DNA of 64,000 nt from Dyadobacter endophyticus (GCF_014641595.1 NZ_BMIA01000001.1:1984426-2048425); one strand, 5' to 3'. Positions 8,502 through 18,580 are shown, numbered from the stretch's first letter. The notes: generated by a model from the sequence alone, not told the origin. Translations and numbers: made by a program.

Positions 8502-9473
8502 ATGAAGCATATTTCGGTATATGTCCCCCAATCTTCCTACATCGAAGCAGTTTCGCCTGCTTACCGGCTTTTCAATACGGCTAATGACTTTCTGAGGGCC
8601 TCCGGAAAAGAGCCTAAATTCCATGTTGAATTTGTAGGTCTCAACCACGATATCAAGGCGCAGGACGGTGAATACACCATCCGCATCAACAAGCTGCTCA
8701 GTGAAGTGACCCGAACCGACCTCGTGGTAATCCCCGCATTGTGCGGCAACCTGCGCGATTCGGTCGAACTCGACCGCCCGGCCATCCCGTGGATGCTTGA
8801 AATGCGCGAAAAGGGTTCGGAAATCGCCTCCCTTTGCCTCGGCGCATTCCTGCTGGGCGCTACCGGATTGCTCGACGGCAAGAAATGTTCGACGCACTGG
8901 GCTTACTATGAAGAGTTTAAAGAAATTTATCCGCAGATCGAAGTGGTGGATGGTACCATTATTACCGACGAAGGAAAAGTCTATTCCAGCGGCGGTGCCA
9001 ACTCGATCTGGAATCTGTTGATCTACATTCTTGAAAAATACACCAGCCGCGACATCGCCATCCTGGCCGCCAAGTATTTCGCCATCGACATTGACCGCGA
9101 TAACCAGCGTGCATTCACGATTTTCAAAGGCCAGAAAAACCACAACGACGACGGCATTCTCGCTGCCCAGGACTACATTGAACAGAACTACACCGAAAAA
9201 CTGACGATTACAGAACTCGCCGATATTGCCAGCGTAAGCCGCCGGAGTTTCGAGCGGCGTTTCAAGAATGCGACCAACAACACGATCAACGAATATGTGC
9301 GCCGCGTGCGCGTGGAAGCGGCCAAACGGAGCTTCGAGGTATCGCGCAAGAACGTGACCGAGGTGATGTACGACGTGGGTTATACCGATACCAAGGCATT
9401 CAGGGACGTTTTCAAAAAAGTTACCGGCCTGACGCCCATCGAATACCGGAACAAATACAGCAAAGACAACTAG
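8502..9473 (+). CDS. AraC-family regulator with DJ-1/PfpI N-terminal domain (GlxA type)
   Basis: The protein has 323 residues from ATG 8502; the frame continues to 8451 but the domain starts at MKHISVYVPQSSY. The N-terminal half is a DJ-1/PfpI-like sensor with a SLCLGAF elbow that keeps the Cys. The C-terminal 100 residues are a double HTH (ITELADIASVSRRSFERRF, then VTEVMYDVGYTDTKAFRDVF and KVTGLTPIEYR). GlxA-type regulators act as activators. It is divergent from the hydrolase at 7457-8335, a plausible target, and is followed by a strong terminator at 9475. Confidence 0.92.
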   Translation: MKHISVYVPQSSYIEAVSPAYRLFNTANDFLRASGKEPKFHVEFVGLNHDIKAQDGEYTIRINKLLSEVTRTDLVVIPALCGNLRDSVELDRPAIPWMLEMREKGSEIASLCLGAFLLGATGLLDGKKCSTHWAYYEEFKEIYPQIEVVDGTIITDEGKVYSSGGANSIWNLLIYILEKYTSRDIAILAAKYFAIDIDRDNQRAFTIFKGQKNHNDDGILAAQDYIEQNYTEKLTITELADIASVSRRSFERRFKNATNNTINEYVRRVRVEAAKRSFEVSRKNVTEVMYDVGYTDTKAFRDVFKKVTGLTPIEYRNKYSKDN

Positions 9474-9474
9474 A

Positions 9475-9498
9475 AGCGGCCCGATGGCCGCTTTTTTT
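9475..9498 (+). terminator. Rho-independent terminator of the AraC gene
   Basis: A 6-bp perfect GC stem (GCGGCC/GGCCGC, four-base loop CGAT) lies two bases after the stop and is followed by seven T. The flanking A and T also pair. Confidence 0.9.
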
Positions 9499-9633
9499 AT
9501 CGAATGGCATTGCACTAATCAATTGTCTTTCAACGAAAAGTATGATTTACCGGTAGCTCATTTTATTTGCACCCTCCTTTCCAAATGCGCAATTTTGCAC
9601 CGCTATCTCAAAAAATCGAACCAATTTATTGTC

Positions 9634-10134
9634 ATGTCAAAATCCATTTTGATCGTCGTGCTCGCATGCATGATAGGTTCCGCTCACGCACATTCCATTC
9701 AACCAGTTATGAGCAGTAAAATCGCCTACACCGAAACCGTCGATTGCGGCAGCGTTTCCCTGATCGACATTTTCAGACGTGCCCGCCTGTGGGTAAGCCA
9801 GTCCGCGCCGGATAACAAGACGCTCGTGGACGATAAAGAAACCGGCGACCTCGTCACGCAGGGCCATATTACCATCACCGTTCCAAGGTCCGAAAACAGT
9901 GCGGGCGGTGTTTACAAGTTCAGCTACGTGCTTTCCGTTGAATGTGCCAACCGCAAATACCGCGCATCGCTGGCCAATGTGGAATATCAGGAAGGAAGCG
10001 GCGGCCGATCTGTACCATTGGAGGTTTTCAGCCAGAAAAACGAGAACAAAACCGCTGCTACTGAGCTCGAAGCCAAACTCAAAGCATTACTCGCCGATTT
10101 GCAGTCCAACGTGAAGGATTACAAGCCGTTCTGA
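9634..10134 (+). CDS. DUF4468 (TBP-like fold) secreted protein
   Basis: The protein has 166 residues from ATG 9634. The frame extends to 9484, but that start lies inside the terminator of the preceding gene. Met at 9634 begins a signal peptide (IVVLACMIGSAHAH). The KIAYTETVDCGSVSLIDIFRRA-like core (C-terminal to the signal), the DKETGDLVTQGH segment and the SYVLSVECANRKYRASL strand pair match DUF4468, found mainly in Bacteroidota. Its function is unknown. It precedes three small genes at 10137-11359 with gaps of 2-12 bases, so the four are probably one operon. Confidence 0.8.
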   Translation: MSKSILIVVLACMIGSAHAHSIQPVMSSKIAYTETVDCGSVSLIDIFRRARLWVSQSAPDNKTLVDDKETGDLVTQGHITITVPRSENSAGGVYKFSYVLSVECANRKYRASLANVEYQEGSGGRSVPLEVFSQKNENKTAATELEAKLKALLADLQSNVKDYKPF

Positions 10135-10136
10135 CA

Positions 10137-10541
10137 ATGAACACCAACCGTATTACTACGTTTCTTCTCGGTCCTGAACTTTCCTGGCTTATCATGTACG
10201 GCCTGGCGCTGCTGCTCGTAGCGCCCAACCAACCTCCCACCGAGGCCGGTAACGTCCGGCTTGAAAGTCTTGCCTGGTATGTGCTGTTTGCGGCGATCAT
10301 TCTCTCCTTCGCTCCTTTGTACTGGTCGCAAGGTGGGCTCGGCTGGTGGATGCTGCGTATAGGCATCGCCGGTTTGATCGGCATCACCTCCCTTGCCACC
10401 GCATTTTGCGGCGCTATCGACTACCATGATTCGCGCAATTCGGGCGTAGGCACGTTATGGATTATGCTGGTGATTTTCGGGGTCATCTTCCTTTTCGTGG
10501 GCATGATCGGCGTGAGTCTCTATCTCAAATTCAGGTCTTAA
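10137..10541 (+). CDS. Small integral membrane protein, unknown
   Basis: The protein has 134 residues, mostly hydrophobic, with about four predicted membrane segments: near 11-28, 45-60, 70-90 and 106-130. The last loop has a short positively charged end (LKFRS). No motif is recognised. It starts two bases after the DUF4468 stop, so translation is likely coupled. Confidence 0.65.
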   Translation: MNTNRITTFLLGPELSWLIMYGLALLLVAPNQPPTEAGNVRLESLAWYVLFAAIILSFAPLYWSQGGLGWWMLRIGIAGLIGITSLATAFCGAIDYHDSRNSGVGTLWIMLVIFGVIFLFVGMIGVSLYLKFRS

Positions 10542-10549
10542 TCTTAAAA

Positions 10550-10903
10550 ATGATGGTCGACGAAGTTCCCTCCCCTCAAAATACCTATACCGTCCGTTTC
10601 GGCGCCTACGAAGTGCGCATGAGCCATTGGATCAATGAACCCATTATTTTACGGGTCGCAAATAACCAGATGGTATTCGAAATGCCCTCCACCTGGAGCT
10701 GCGACGAGGCCAAATGGCTTGACGATAATACCGTCGAGCTCAAAACACGACTATATCCGGGCCGCGAGTATTGCGACCTCGTGCTCAACCTCAAAGCTGG
10801 CACCGGAACGGCAGTAAGAGGGAGTTACCCGTTTGCGAATTCAATGGGCAGGCCTCCGAAGCATTTCGAAGGCAGCTTACAGGAAATATATCGCTGGCTT
10901 TAA
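10550..10903 (+). CDS. Conserved-looking hypothetical protein, no membrane segment
   Basis: The protein has 117 residues from ATG 10550 (a second ATG follows directly). An upstream extension to 10457 overlaps the membrane protein out of frame and looks spurious. It contains short beta-rich segments (YTVRFGAYEVRMS, ILRVANNQMVFEMP, VELKTRLYPGREYCDLVLNL) that suggest a small beta-barrel or lipocalin-like domain. I do not recognise a family. It sits eight bases after the membrane gene. Confidence 0.5.
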   Translation: MMVDEVPSPQNTYTVRFGAYEVRMSHWINEPIILRVANNQMVFEMPSTWSCDEAKWLDDNTVELKTRLYPGREYCDLVLNLKAGTGTAVRGSYPFANSMGRPPKHFEGSLQEIYRWL

Positions 10904-10915
10904 TATCAGAAAACC

Positions 10916-11359
10916 ATGGAAACAAGCAAGGGAGTACCAGCGGGCGACTTGTTCATTCTGCTCTTTTTCACCATCGGGTCGGTTTTTGCTATTATTTCGT
11001 ATACCATCTATCGTAACAGCCGTAACCTGATCGAAAACGGTGTCGAAACGAAAGGTGTCGTCATAGACCTGCATCGCTTGAAGCCGCGTGAATATCCGCT
11101 GGCACCATCAATCAGATATTTAAAAAAAGATGGTAGCGAACACGTTTTTCACAGTTCGGAAGCACGCAACCCGCCTGAATACCAGATCGGCGAAGAAGTG
11201 ACGTTATACTACGACCCCTCCGATCCCGACAATGTGCATTTGAAAGGTAATTACCTGTTCGTTTATGTGTTTGCCGGAATGGGTGCCATGTTCTGGTTGT
11301 TCTCAATCTGGTACGTCGGAGGAGCCGTGAAAGCGGTATTTCAATGGCTTTTCGGCTGA
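10916..11359 (+). CDS. DUF3592 membrane protein
   Basis: The protein has 147 residues. It has one N-terminal membrane segment (12-30), an extracytoplasmic beta domain with ETKGVVIDLHRL, the APSIRYLKKDGSEHVF block, the characteristic IGEEVTLYYDPSDPDNV and a C-terminal membrane segment (118-140). That order is the DUF3592 layout. The function is unknown. It ends the small-gene group that begins at 9634 and meets the minus-strand GH95-like gene ten bases away. Confidence 0.82.
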   Translation: METSKGVPAGDLFILLFFTIGSVFAIISYTIYRNSRNLIENGVETKGVVIDLHRLKPREYPLAPSIRYLKKDGSEHVFHSSEARNPPEYQIGEEVTLYYDPSDPDNVHLKGNYLFVYVFAGMGAMFWLFSIWYVGGAVKAVFQWLFG

Positions 11360-11368
11360 AAACAGAAA

Positions 11369-13582
11369 CTATTCTACCCGTAAATCAATGAGCTCGCCCG
11401 CATGCGTATGAAGAGTAAGCCGTTCGCCGGCAACCGACCCAGCTTGCTTTCCATTGCGTACTACCCGGACCGTTCTGCCTGGCCACGGATTCACAATCGT
11501 GCAAACTTTTCCTTTTTCGCTTTTGATCCGGACCTCAGAAACGTTCCCTTTTACCTGCCGGGATGAAATGAGAAATGCGCCCCAGGCCCTCAGGTCTTTG
11601 AACTCTGCACTTTGCCCTTCCGGTAGTCCAGTAAACAGACGAATCACATTCCCCACGCTCATGCACAACATTTCGTTCAGGGCATTGGCAACCGTACAGC
11701 TGTTTTCAATCCCATGCGGGTTGTCCAGCTGGAAACCATTCGGGTAAGTATGCAAAGCATATTTCCGCAATTCTTTAAAGACAATCCCCGGATCATAACC
11801 TACCCGTATTGCCGCCATAAAAAAACTGCTGCTTGTATTGGCATCCTGAAACCGCTTCATATCGTCGATTGTATTACGGGACAAAGCCAGCAACTCGTCC
11901 CCGCTATCGAGCGTGATTGCATTAGCAGGATAAATATGTTGGATACCCAAACCATTATTCTCCCACCAGTCAACGCCTTTTTCTGTATAACGGAATACCT
12001 TCCTGCCGTTTCGCTCCTGGACTGGGAACAGGCTTAGTTTATCCAGAATGTCCCGCCACTTGGCCTGCCTTTCCTGATCTACTTTCAAAGTGGAAGTTAG
12101 ATCAAGCATGAGATTGAAAGTGTTGCGAACCAACCCGAGCGTAAGGATAGGATTCATATCGGCCCCGGACCCTTCATGAATGGCGTCATTATAAATAACA
12201 TACCGTCCCTCTTCATATTTCAGGTAATCTTCCCAAAAATCGGCTACCGCTAATGCATATGGGTATATCTTTTTCCCATAGCGGTCGTCGTACGTACACC
12301 GCCAATACTGCGCCATATTCAGCAGACCATAGGCCGCATTAGAACGCTGCCCGAAGAAAAGGCCGCCCCGCTCTTCGTTGTTGGTTTTCGGATACCTCGG
12401 ATGATTTCTCGTTACTTCAATTCCCAGGGGACCGATTCCTACCGGATAGAGTATGCCCCGGGTACCCGCCACATTTTTCGCGTACCACTGCCCTCTTTGC
12501 ATAAAATCGATGAGCGGAGCATCATGGGGCTCGCCTTGTTCCAGGCGATTGGCCGAGTAAAGCGAATAAAACGGGGCCTGGTGGTTATAGTTCAAATGAT
12601 AGTCACCTGCCCATTGCGGGTCGTCGCTGGTAACCCACCCAAAAAGGCCGGGCGGAAAACGGGGATCGCGGCTGCATGCTGCCATGGTGTACAATCCCTG
12701 ATAATAGGCCTTCATTAAAACCGTGTCTTCGATGCTTATGGAAGATTTCCCCCAATAAGTCCTCCACCATGCCTCATGTTTCGCCATCTCTAAACCGGCA
12801 GTGCTTTTGTCTGTCTTTTTTATTTGAGCCAATGCAAATTCCAATGGCTCCGGCCGCTTAAAATTGCTCTCAACCGCGATGGATACGACTACTTTTTCTC
12901 CCGGCTCAATCGTAAATGTGCCATCGTTACGATCGATAACCTTTAATGCAACGGCCACCTCAGTGGCGATGTCGACACTATCCGCAAATGCCCGCGTCAT
13001 CCATAAGACATTGCCTTCTGCACCTTTCTTTAATCTGGCCTGGCGGTTGTTTGGCGCATTCAAACTTACCGATATCCTGCGGGCCTTACCGATCGCGCTA
13101 ATCTCGATGAAGGCGCGGTTGCTGACGGCCGATACCCATGATTTCAGAACTACCTTCCCACCACCCGTTGCAATGTTGCAGGTTGTAACTCCATCGGCGA
13201 GCCGCTGGTCGGCAGCAAAGCCGGCATTCCCGATGGCTTCGATTCGAATGTCGGCAGAACCGGCGGTCCGGGGTCCGGACACATCGTCTTTTCTGGCGAG
13301 CGTTTCCGGCGATACCAACCGCCAAAAATCATTTTTAGAAAGATAGTAACTAAGCACTTCGCCCTTGTAACCCAGACACATCGTCAGATCGCCGTTACCC
13401 ATCAGCGGGGCATCCACCTTATTATTACTTGGCGTGGATACCATCGGTTTTGACCAGCTATTATGAAAGGAAGATACCGCCGAAGCTGCCGCCCTACGAG
13501 TTTGGGCAAAGCCTGTAAAACAATTAAATAGAAAAAAAAGGGCTAGGAAAGTCGGTCTCATACGTTTCGCAAATTTTTTCAT
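11369..13582 (-). CDS. GH95-like six-hairpin glycosidase (alpha-L-fucosidase or galactosidase type), secreted
   Basis: The protein has 737 residues with a type I signal peptide (about 1-27, ending FAQ). The N-terminal beta domain starts with the MGNGDLTMCLGYKGEV block (residues roughly 60-75) that in GH95-type enzymes follows an LPLGNG motif. The (alpha/alpha)6 region has SDDPQWAGDYHLNYNHQAP, similar to the GDYH-x-N-x-N block of GH95, then EGSGADMNPILTL and WWENNGLGIQ. A C-terminal beta domain closes it. The resemblance is to the wider GH95/GH65-like clan; substrate and anomer are inference. It is the last gene of the minus-strand carbohydrate block. Confidence 0.72.
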   Translation of the reverse strand: MKKFAKRMRPTFLALFFLFNCFTGFAQTRRAAASAVSSFHNSWSKPMVSTPSNNKVDAPLMGNGDLTMCLGYKGEVLSYYLSKNDFWRLVSPETLARKDDVSGPRTAGSADIRIEAIGNAGFAADQRLADGVTTCNIATGGGKVVLKSWVSAVSNRAFIEISAIGKARRISVSLNAPNNRQARLKKGAEGNVLWMTRAFADSVDIATEVAVALKVIDRNDGTFTIEPGEKVVVSIAVESNFKRPEPLEFALAQIKKTDKSTAGLEMAKHEAWWRTYWGKSSISIEDTVLMKAYYQGLYTMAACSRDPRFPPGLFGWVTSDDPQWAGDYHLNYNHQAPFYSLYSANRLEQGEPHDAPLIDFMQRGQWYAKNVAGTRGILYPVGIGPLGIEVTRNHPRYPKTNNEERGGLFFGQRSNAAYGLLNMAQYWRCTYDDRYGKKIYPYALAVADFWEDYLKYEEGRYVIYNDAIHEGSGADMNPILTLGLVRNTFNLMLDLTSTLKVDQERQAKWRDILDKLSLFPVQERNGRKVFRYTEKGVDWWENNGLGIQHIYPANAITLDSGDELLALSRNTIDDMKRFQDANTSSSFFMAAIRVGYDPGIVFKELRKYALHTYPNGFQLDNPHGIENSCTVANALNEMLCMSVGNVIRLFTGLPEGQSAEFKDLRAWGAFLISSRQVKGNVSEVRIKSEKGKVCTIVNPWPGRTVRVVRNGKQAGSVAGERLTLHTHAGELIDLRVE

Positions 13583-13688
13583 CGTCCTGACGGGGGGCTA
13601 TCAGGTTTTGGCAAACAAATACAATTAATTTGTTCAAATGTATATACATATTATCAGAAAAAAAATATTCATAGAGCGCAAAAGGAGG

Positions 13689-15167
13689 TCATGCCAAAAG
13701 CGGTTTCACCACCTTGCCGTGCACATCGGTAAGCCGGTAGCGGCGACCCTGGTGCTTGAATATGAGTTGCTCATGATCGATCCCCATCAAATGCATTACC
13801 GTCGCCTGGAAATCATGTACATGCACGGGATCTTTGATGATATTATAACCGAAATCGTCGGTTTGCCCGTACACAGAGCCCTTTTTCACGCCCGCACCGG
13901 CCATCCAGATCGTGAAGCTGCGCGGATGGTGGTCGCGACCGTAGTTGTCCCGGGTGAGCTTGCCCTGTGAATACGCCCCGCGGCCGAACTCTCCACCCCA
14001 AACCACCAGCGTCTCGTCCAGCAAGCCGCGTTGCTTTAAGTCGTTGATCAATGCAGCCGACGCCTGGTCGACGCTTTTGGCCATCGTTTTAATATCATTT
14101 GGCAAATTACCGTGCTGGTCCCAGCCCTGGTGGTACAGCTGCACGAATTTGACGTCCTTTTCGATCAGCTTCCGGGCCAGCACACAATTCGCTGCGAATG
14201 TGCCCGGCTTGCGCGAATCCTCCCCGTACATGTCGAAAATGTAGTCTGGCTCCTTGGAAATATCCATTGTTTCGGGCACGGCCGTCTGCATGCGATAAGC
14301 CATTTCGTACTGCGCCATCCGGTAATTGATCTCCGGGTCGAGCAGCTTTTCGAACTGGCCCTGCTGCAATTTCGCGAGCGAGTTCAGCATGCGCCTGCGG
14401 CTGGTCCGATCGATCCCCTCGGGGTTATTGAGGTAAAATACAGGGTCCGGGCCGGAGCGGAACACCACGCCCTGGTGAATGGACGGCAAAAATCCGTTGC
14501 TCCAAAGTTTGGCATACAATGGCTGGTCACCACCACGGCCCTTGGAGAGCAACACCACGAATGATGGCATATTCTGGTTGTCGGAACCAAGGCCGTAGCT
14601 CACCCACGAACCCCACGAAGGCCGACCGCCCTGCTGACTACCCGTTTGGAAGAAAGTAACAGCCGGGTCGTGGTTAATAGCTTCCGTGAACATCGAGCGA
14701 ATGAATGTGACATCGTTGACAATACCCGATGTATAGGGCATCAACTCGCTGATCATCATATCATTATCACCATATCGCTGGAATTTATATTTCGAAGCGG
14801 CTAACGGAAAGCTGCTTTGTCCGGCGGTCATGCCGGTCAGGCGCTGTCCCTTCCGCACTGATTCGGGGAGATCTTTGCCCCACATTTCTTCCAGTTTCGG
14901 CTTGTAATCGAACAATTCCAGCTGCGATGGCGCGCCGCTTTGGAACAAATAGATTACCCGCTTGGCCTTCGGCGGGAAATGCGGATGCCCGATCGGCAAG
15001 CCGACAGCTTCGGCGCCCTTTTCGCCTATCTTTTTAGCAAGTGAATTGTCTGCACTCAAAAGCGATGCCATCGCTGCCGCACCCAGGCCAAGGCTGGTTT
15101 TCGACAGGAAGTTACGCCTGCTCAACTGCTCATGCACATGGTTTTCAAGTTCTCTGTAAAAGCTCAT
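13689..15167 (-). CDS. DUF1501 (sulfatase-fold-like) protein with Tat signal
   Basis: The protein has 492 residues. A twin-arginine motif SRRNFL occurs at residues 16-21, followed by a hydrophobic segment, so folded export through Tat is expected. The core has the family's blocks: VIYLFQSGAPSQLELFDYKP, GQSSFPL, IRSMFTEAINHDPA, the WDQHGN motif with His and Asp, VVWGGEFGR and DHHPRSFTIWMAG. DUF1501 proteins resemble alkaline-phosphatase-superfamily hydrolases; their activity is unproven. The gene lies 11 bases after DUF1553 in the same direction, the usual pairing, so they should act together. Confidence 0.92.
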   Translation of the reverse strand: MSFYRELENHVHEQLSRRNFLSKTSLGLGAAAMASLLSADNSLAKKIGEKGAEAVGLPIGHPHFPPKAKRVIYLFQSGAPSQLELFDYKPKLEEMWGKDLPESVRKGQRLTGMTAGQSSFPLAASKYKFQRYGDNDMMISELMPYTSGIVNDVTFIRSMFTEAINHDPAVTFFQTGSQQGGRPSWGSWVSYGLGSDNQNMPSFVVLLSKGRGGDQPLYAKLWSNGFLPSIHQGVVFRSGPDPVFYLNNPEGIDRTSRRRMLNSLAKLQQGQFEKLLDPEINYRMAQYEMAYRMQTAVPETMDISKEPDYIFDMYGEDSRKPGTFAANCVLARKLIEKDVKFVQLYHQGWDQHGNLPNDIKTMAKSVDQASAALINDLKQRGLLDETLVVWGGEFGRGAYSQGKLTRDNYGRDHHPRSFTIWMAGAGVKKGSVYGQTDDFGYNIIKDPVHVHDFQATVMHLMGIDHEQLIFKHQGRRYRLTDVHGKVVKPLLA

Positions 15168-15178
15168 AGCTTTGCTTG

Positions 15179-18100
15179 TTATCGCTTGATCAAAAATTCA
15201 TCAAAATTCATTACTGTGCTCGCCACAATGGTACCGGCTGCCAGCTGCGCCGGGTTCAGTGTTTTATCGACCGGATATTCGCCCACCGCCAGAATCGATT
15301 TCATCCTTTTCGGATTATGGGTAAAATCCTTCAACTCCTCGTCGTACAACTCTTTCAGCACCATCTTTTCCTTCGGATCGGGCAGGCGGCTCGTCAGTGC
15401 TGTAAACGCATAGTCGATTTGCTCGTCGATAGACTTGCCGTTTTTCAGCATATGTTGGGCCAGCACGCGGGATGCTTCTACAAATTGCGGGTCGTTCATA
15501 ACCACCAACGCCTGCAATGGCGTACTGGTTTTCTGCCTTTTGGTAATGCAGAAATGCCTTTCAGCAGCATCGAAGTTGAGCATCATCGGCGGCGGCGAGC
15601 TGCGTTTCCAGATGGTGTAGAGGCTACGGCGGTAAAGCGAATCGCCATGCTGCTGCTTATAGGTCACCTCGTTACGGGTCGCGAGCGCTTCCCACAAGCC
15701 CGCCGGCTGGTACGGGTACGCGCTCTTACCCCCTACCCTTCGCGTAAGCAATCCGCTGGATGCCAATGCATTGTCGCGGATTTGCTCCGCACTCATACGG
15801 TAGCTCGGGCCGCGCGCGTAAAGCCGGTTGTCTGGATCGACGTCCTTCATCCCCGGCCCCATTCTGGACGATTGCCGGTAAGTAGCCGAAGTCACGATCA
15901 GCTTTTGCATGGCCTTCACATTCCAACCCGATTCGCGGAAGCGCGCCGCAAGGTAATCGAGTAATTCCGGGTGCGTCGGCAATTCGCCCTGGTTCCCGTA
16001 ATCGTCGCTGGAAATCACAATCCCTTTGCCAAAATACATCATCCAGAACCGGTTAACAGTCACACGGCTGAAAAGCGGATGGTCTTTGTTCACCAGCCAC
16101 TTAGCCAGTCCCAGACGGTTTTTGGGGTATTCTTTGGGTATTTTAAAAAATGCATCCGGGGTATCCGACGTCACGGGCTTTCCAGGTGCGTCGTAAGCCC
16201 CGCGATTGAGAATGAAGGATTTACGCGGATACTTACGCTCCTTCATCACCATTACGTCGATCTGCTTATCCATAATTTCTGTCTCTTCGCCGATCAACGC
16301 ACGGCTCGCCGCCAGTTCTTTTTTGTAGCCGGCGTCGATATTGGTCAGATAATATTCTCTCAGAGAAGCTAGCTGTGTCGGTTTCAGTTGTGCCGCCGGC
16401 GTTTTTAAGGCGGCTACCAGCTCATTTTGGAGCGTAAACAAACCCTGCATTTCCAGCGGGCTAACGGCCCGGGTGTAAATCCGGAATTCGTCCACCTCGA
16501 AATTCTTCGTCCGCTGATCCGATAACCGGCCGATGTTCAGCTTATCGACATACCAATTCGTTTTATTCTTTCCATACAAAATACTCTCAGTCAGGTGGTC
16601 ATTATGCACGGTAACCTTCACCGGCTGCCCGTTTATGAAGAGTTTCAGGCCCGCCGCCTTGCTCAAACCATCGTAGGTAAAGCCCAGCTGCGTCCATTTG
16701 TTCATCGGGAACTTGTCAACGGTCTGTATTTCAATGGCATTCTCCGGCCACACATGGCTGATCGTCAACCGGATACGCCCGTCCTTCTCCCGGAACACAT
16801 TCCAACCGCGGTAACCGTTCATGACCCCATTGGACTTGTGCAGCAGCGAGCCGCTCACAGCAGGGTCATGCAGGTTAAGCCAAATGCTGATACTGAATGG
16901 TTGGTTGCGCTCAAAGAATGCAAATTTATCGCCGAAGCTCACCGCGTTTTCTCCAAAAATATAACGCGCCCTACCGATGCGACCGTTGCGCGAGGCCACA
17001 TTGGAGAGGCTGTCGTCGCCTTCCGCGTTGGCCTTGTGTTTCGGGTCGGCCAGGTTCGCGAATTCCTTGCCGTTCGGCTCATCGAATGTAAAATGCCCCA
17101 GCAAATCGGTTTTTTCCGGCAGCAATGCTTTTTCCGGCGCGGTGCGGGCAGCAGCAAGCCATTGCTGGAAACCGCGTTCGTAAACAGCCGCGTTAGCCGT
17201 CATAGCCGATCGCTCCTTCGCCAGGTTGTCGTGAATGTATTTCAATTTGGCATCGGCCTCCGGCGTGGGCAGCGTAATGGCCGGGCTTGCCTCGCCGTTG
17301 TACGGGATCTGGCCGTTTTCGTCATTATTGTTGAAAAACGCATACAATGAATAGTAGTCCTTATGGCTGATCGGGTCATATTTGTGATCGTGGCAGCGTG
17401 CGCATTCTACGGTAAGCCCCAGGAATGTCTTGCCAAACGTATCCACCCGATCGGAAACATAAGCCGTGCGATATTCTTCGGGGATAATACCGCCTTCCTG
17501 GCTCTGTTGGTGCATGCGGTTGAACGCCGTAGCGACCATCATGTCGCGGGTCGGGTTGGGCAGCATGTCGCCGGCGAGCTGCCAGGTCACGAACTGGTCG
17601 TAAGGCTGGTTTCTGTTAAATGAGTTGATCACCCAGTCACGGAACGGCCAGGCTGTGCGCAGGCCATCGTCCTGGTAGCCGTGCGTATCCGCATAACGCG
17701 CGGCATCAAGCCAGGGCACGGCCATGTGCTCGCCATAATGCGGCGAGGCGAGCAGCCTGTCGACGGCCTTTTCGTAGGCATCCGGCGATTTATCGTTTAA
17801 AAATGCGCTTACCTCGTCCGGAGTCGGCGGCAAGCCCGTCAGATCCAGCGAAACGCGGCGCAGTAAGGTGGTTTTGCTGGCCTCCCGTGAAGGTTTGATA
17901 TGCTTATCTTCCAGCTTTTTAAGGATGAACCGGTCGATATCGTTGCGCACCCAGGCCTCGTTCTTCACTTTCGGCAGCTCGGGTTTTTCGACTTTGGTAA
18001 ATGCCCAATGCGGCTTGTACTCGGCGCCTTCCTCCACCCAGCGGATCAGAATGGCCTTTTCACGGGCAGTAAGTGACAAATGCGATTCAGGTGTGGGCAT

Positions 18101-18445
18101 CACGATGTCTGGATCGGCCGAGAGAATGCGGTGTACCAGTTCGCTGCTTCCCGGTTTCCCGGGTTTAATGGCCTTCAAACCGCTTTCCGCTTCCTTTTTA
18201 TAAGCCACTTCGGCCATATCAAGGCGTAAATCGGCCTTCTGGTGGTTGGCATCAGGCCCGTGGCAAGCAAAGCATCGGTCGGAAAGGATCGGCTTTACGT
18301 CGTAGGTATAGTCCACGGGAGCAACCAGGGTATTCATTTCGGCGGCCACATCGTCCGGCAGATCGACCTTTTTGTCACAAGACATTAGGAAGAATCCGGC
18401 AGCAGGGACCAAAAAGCAATATTTAAACCACGAATTCAACATCAT
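15179..18445 (-). CDS. DUF1549/DUF1553 protein with cytochrome-type haem motif and LamG domain, lipoprotein
   Basis: The protein has 1088 residues. It starts with a lipobox at Cys23 (FFLMSC). A c-type haem motif CFACH is at 58-62 (PSCyt1 domain), followed by DUF1549/PSCyt2 (about 160-365, with GLPPTPDEV and the RCHDHKYDPIS block), a LamG/concanavalin-like domain (about 445-660), and DUF1553/PSD1 (about 780-1040, with WLVNKDHPLFSRV, SDDYGNQGELPTHPELLDYLA and RRSLYTIWKR). The family is abundant in Planctomycetes and found in some Bacteroidota, usually beside DUF1501. It is proposed to be an envelope oxidoreductase, but the substrate is unknown. Gap of 11 bases to the DUF1501 gene. Confidence 0.93.
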   Translation of the reverse strand: MMLNSWFKYCFLVPAAGFFLMSCDKKVDLPDDVAAEMNTLVAPVDYTYDVKPILSDRCFACHGPDANHQKADLRLDMAEVAYKKEAESGLKAIKPGKPGSSELVHRILSADPDIVMPTPESHLSLTAREKAILIRWVEEGAEYKPHWAFTKVEKPELPKVKNEAWVRNDIDRFILKKLEDKHIKPSREASKTTLLRRVSLDLTGLPPTPDEVSAFLNDKSPDAYEKAVDRLLASPHYGEHMAVPWLDAARYADTHGYQDDGLRTAWPFRDWVINSFNRNQPYDQFVTWQLAGDMLPNPTRDMMVATAFNRMHQQSQEGGIIPEEYRTAYVSDRVDTFGKTFLGLTVECARCHDHKYDPISHKDYYSLYAFFNNNDENGQIPYNGEASPAITLPTPEADAKLKYIHDNLAKERSAMTANAAVYERGFQQWLAAARTAPEKALLPEKTDLLGHFTFDEPNGKEFANLADPKHKANAEGDDSLSNVASRNGRIGRARYIFGENAVSFGDKFAFFERNQPFSISIWLNLHDPAVSGSLLHKSNGVMNGYRGWNVFREKDGRIRLTISHVWPENAIEIQTVDKFPMNKWTQLGFTYDGLSKAAGLKLFINGQPVKVTVHNDHLTESILYGKNKTNWYVDKLNIGRLSDQRTKNFEVDEFRIYTRAVSPLEMQGLFTLQNELVAALKTPAAQLKPTQLASLREYYLTNIDAGYKKELAASRALIGEETEIMDKQIDVMVMKERKYPRKSFILNRGAYDAPGKPVTSDTPDAFFKIPKEYPKNRLGLAKWLVNKDHPLFSRVTVNRFWMMYFGKGIVISSDDYGNQGELPTHPELLDYLAARFRESGWNVKAMQKLIVTSATYRQSSRMGPGMKDVDPDNRLYARGPSYRMSAEQIRDNALASSGLLTRRVGGKSAYPYQPAGLWEALATRNEVTYKQQHGDSLYRRSLYTIWKRSSPPPMMLNFDAAERHFCITKRQKTSTPLQALVVMNDPQFVEASRVLAQHMLKNGKSIDEQIDYAFTALTSRLPDPKEKMVLKELYDEELKDFTHNPKRMKSILAVGEYPVDKTLNPAQLAAGTIVASTVMNFDEFLIKR

Positions 18446-18580
18446 TCAATATGATAATCAGCGGGCAGTTTATTTGTGATAACAGATAACAAAGCAACGA
18501 TCAGTCCCATTCTCTATCTTCTTAATCCTAATTTAATCAAATTAATCCATTTCTAGTTGGCTAAGGCCAGTTGCAATGGC

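Noticed and set aside
8481..9515. 344-residue minus-strand frame over the AraC gene
   Set aside because: It lies exactly antisense to the well-supported regulator and has no family resemblance.
9484..9633. Upstream start of the DUF4468 gene
   Set aside because: The start lies in the terminator of the AraC gene, and the signal peptide begins at 9634.
15176..15964. 262-residue plus frame over DUF1553
   Set aside because: Antisense shadow with His/Arg-rich composition and no motif.
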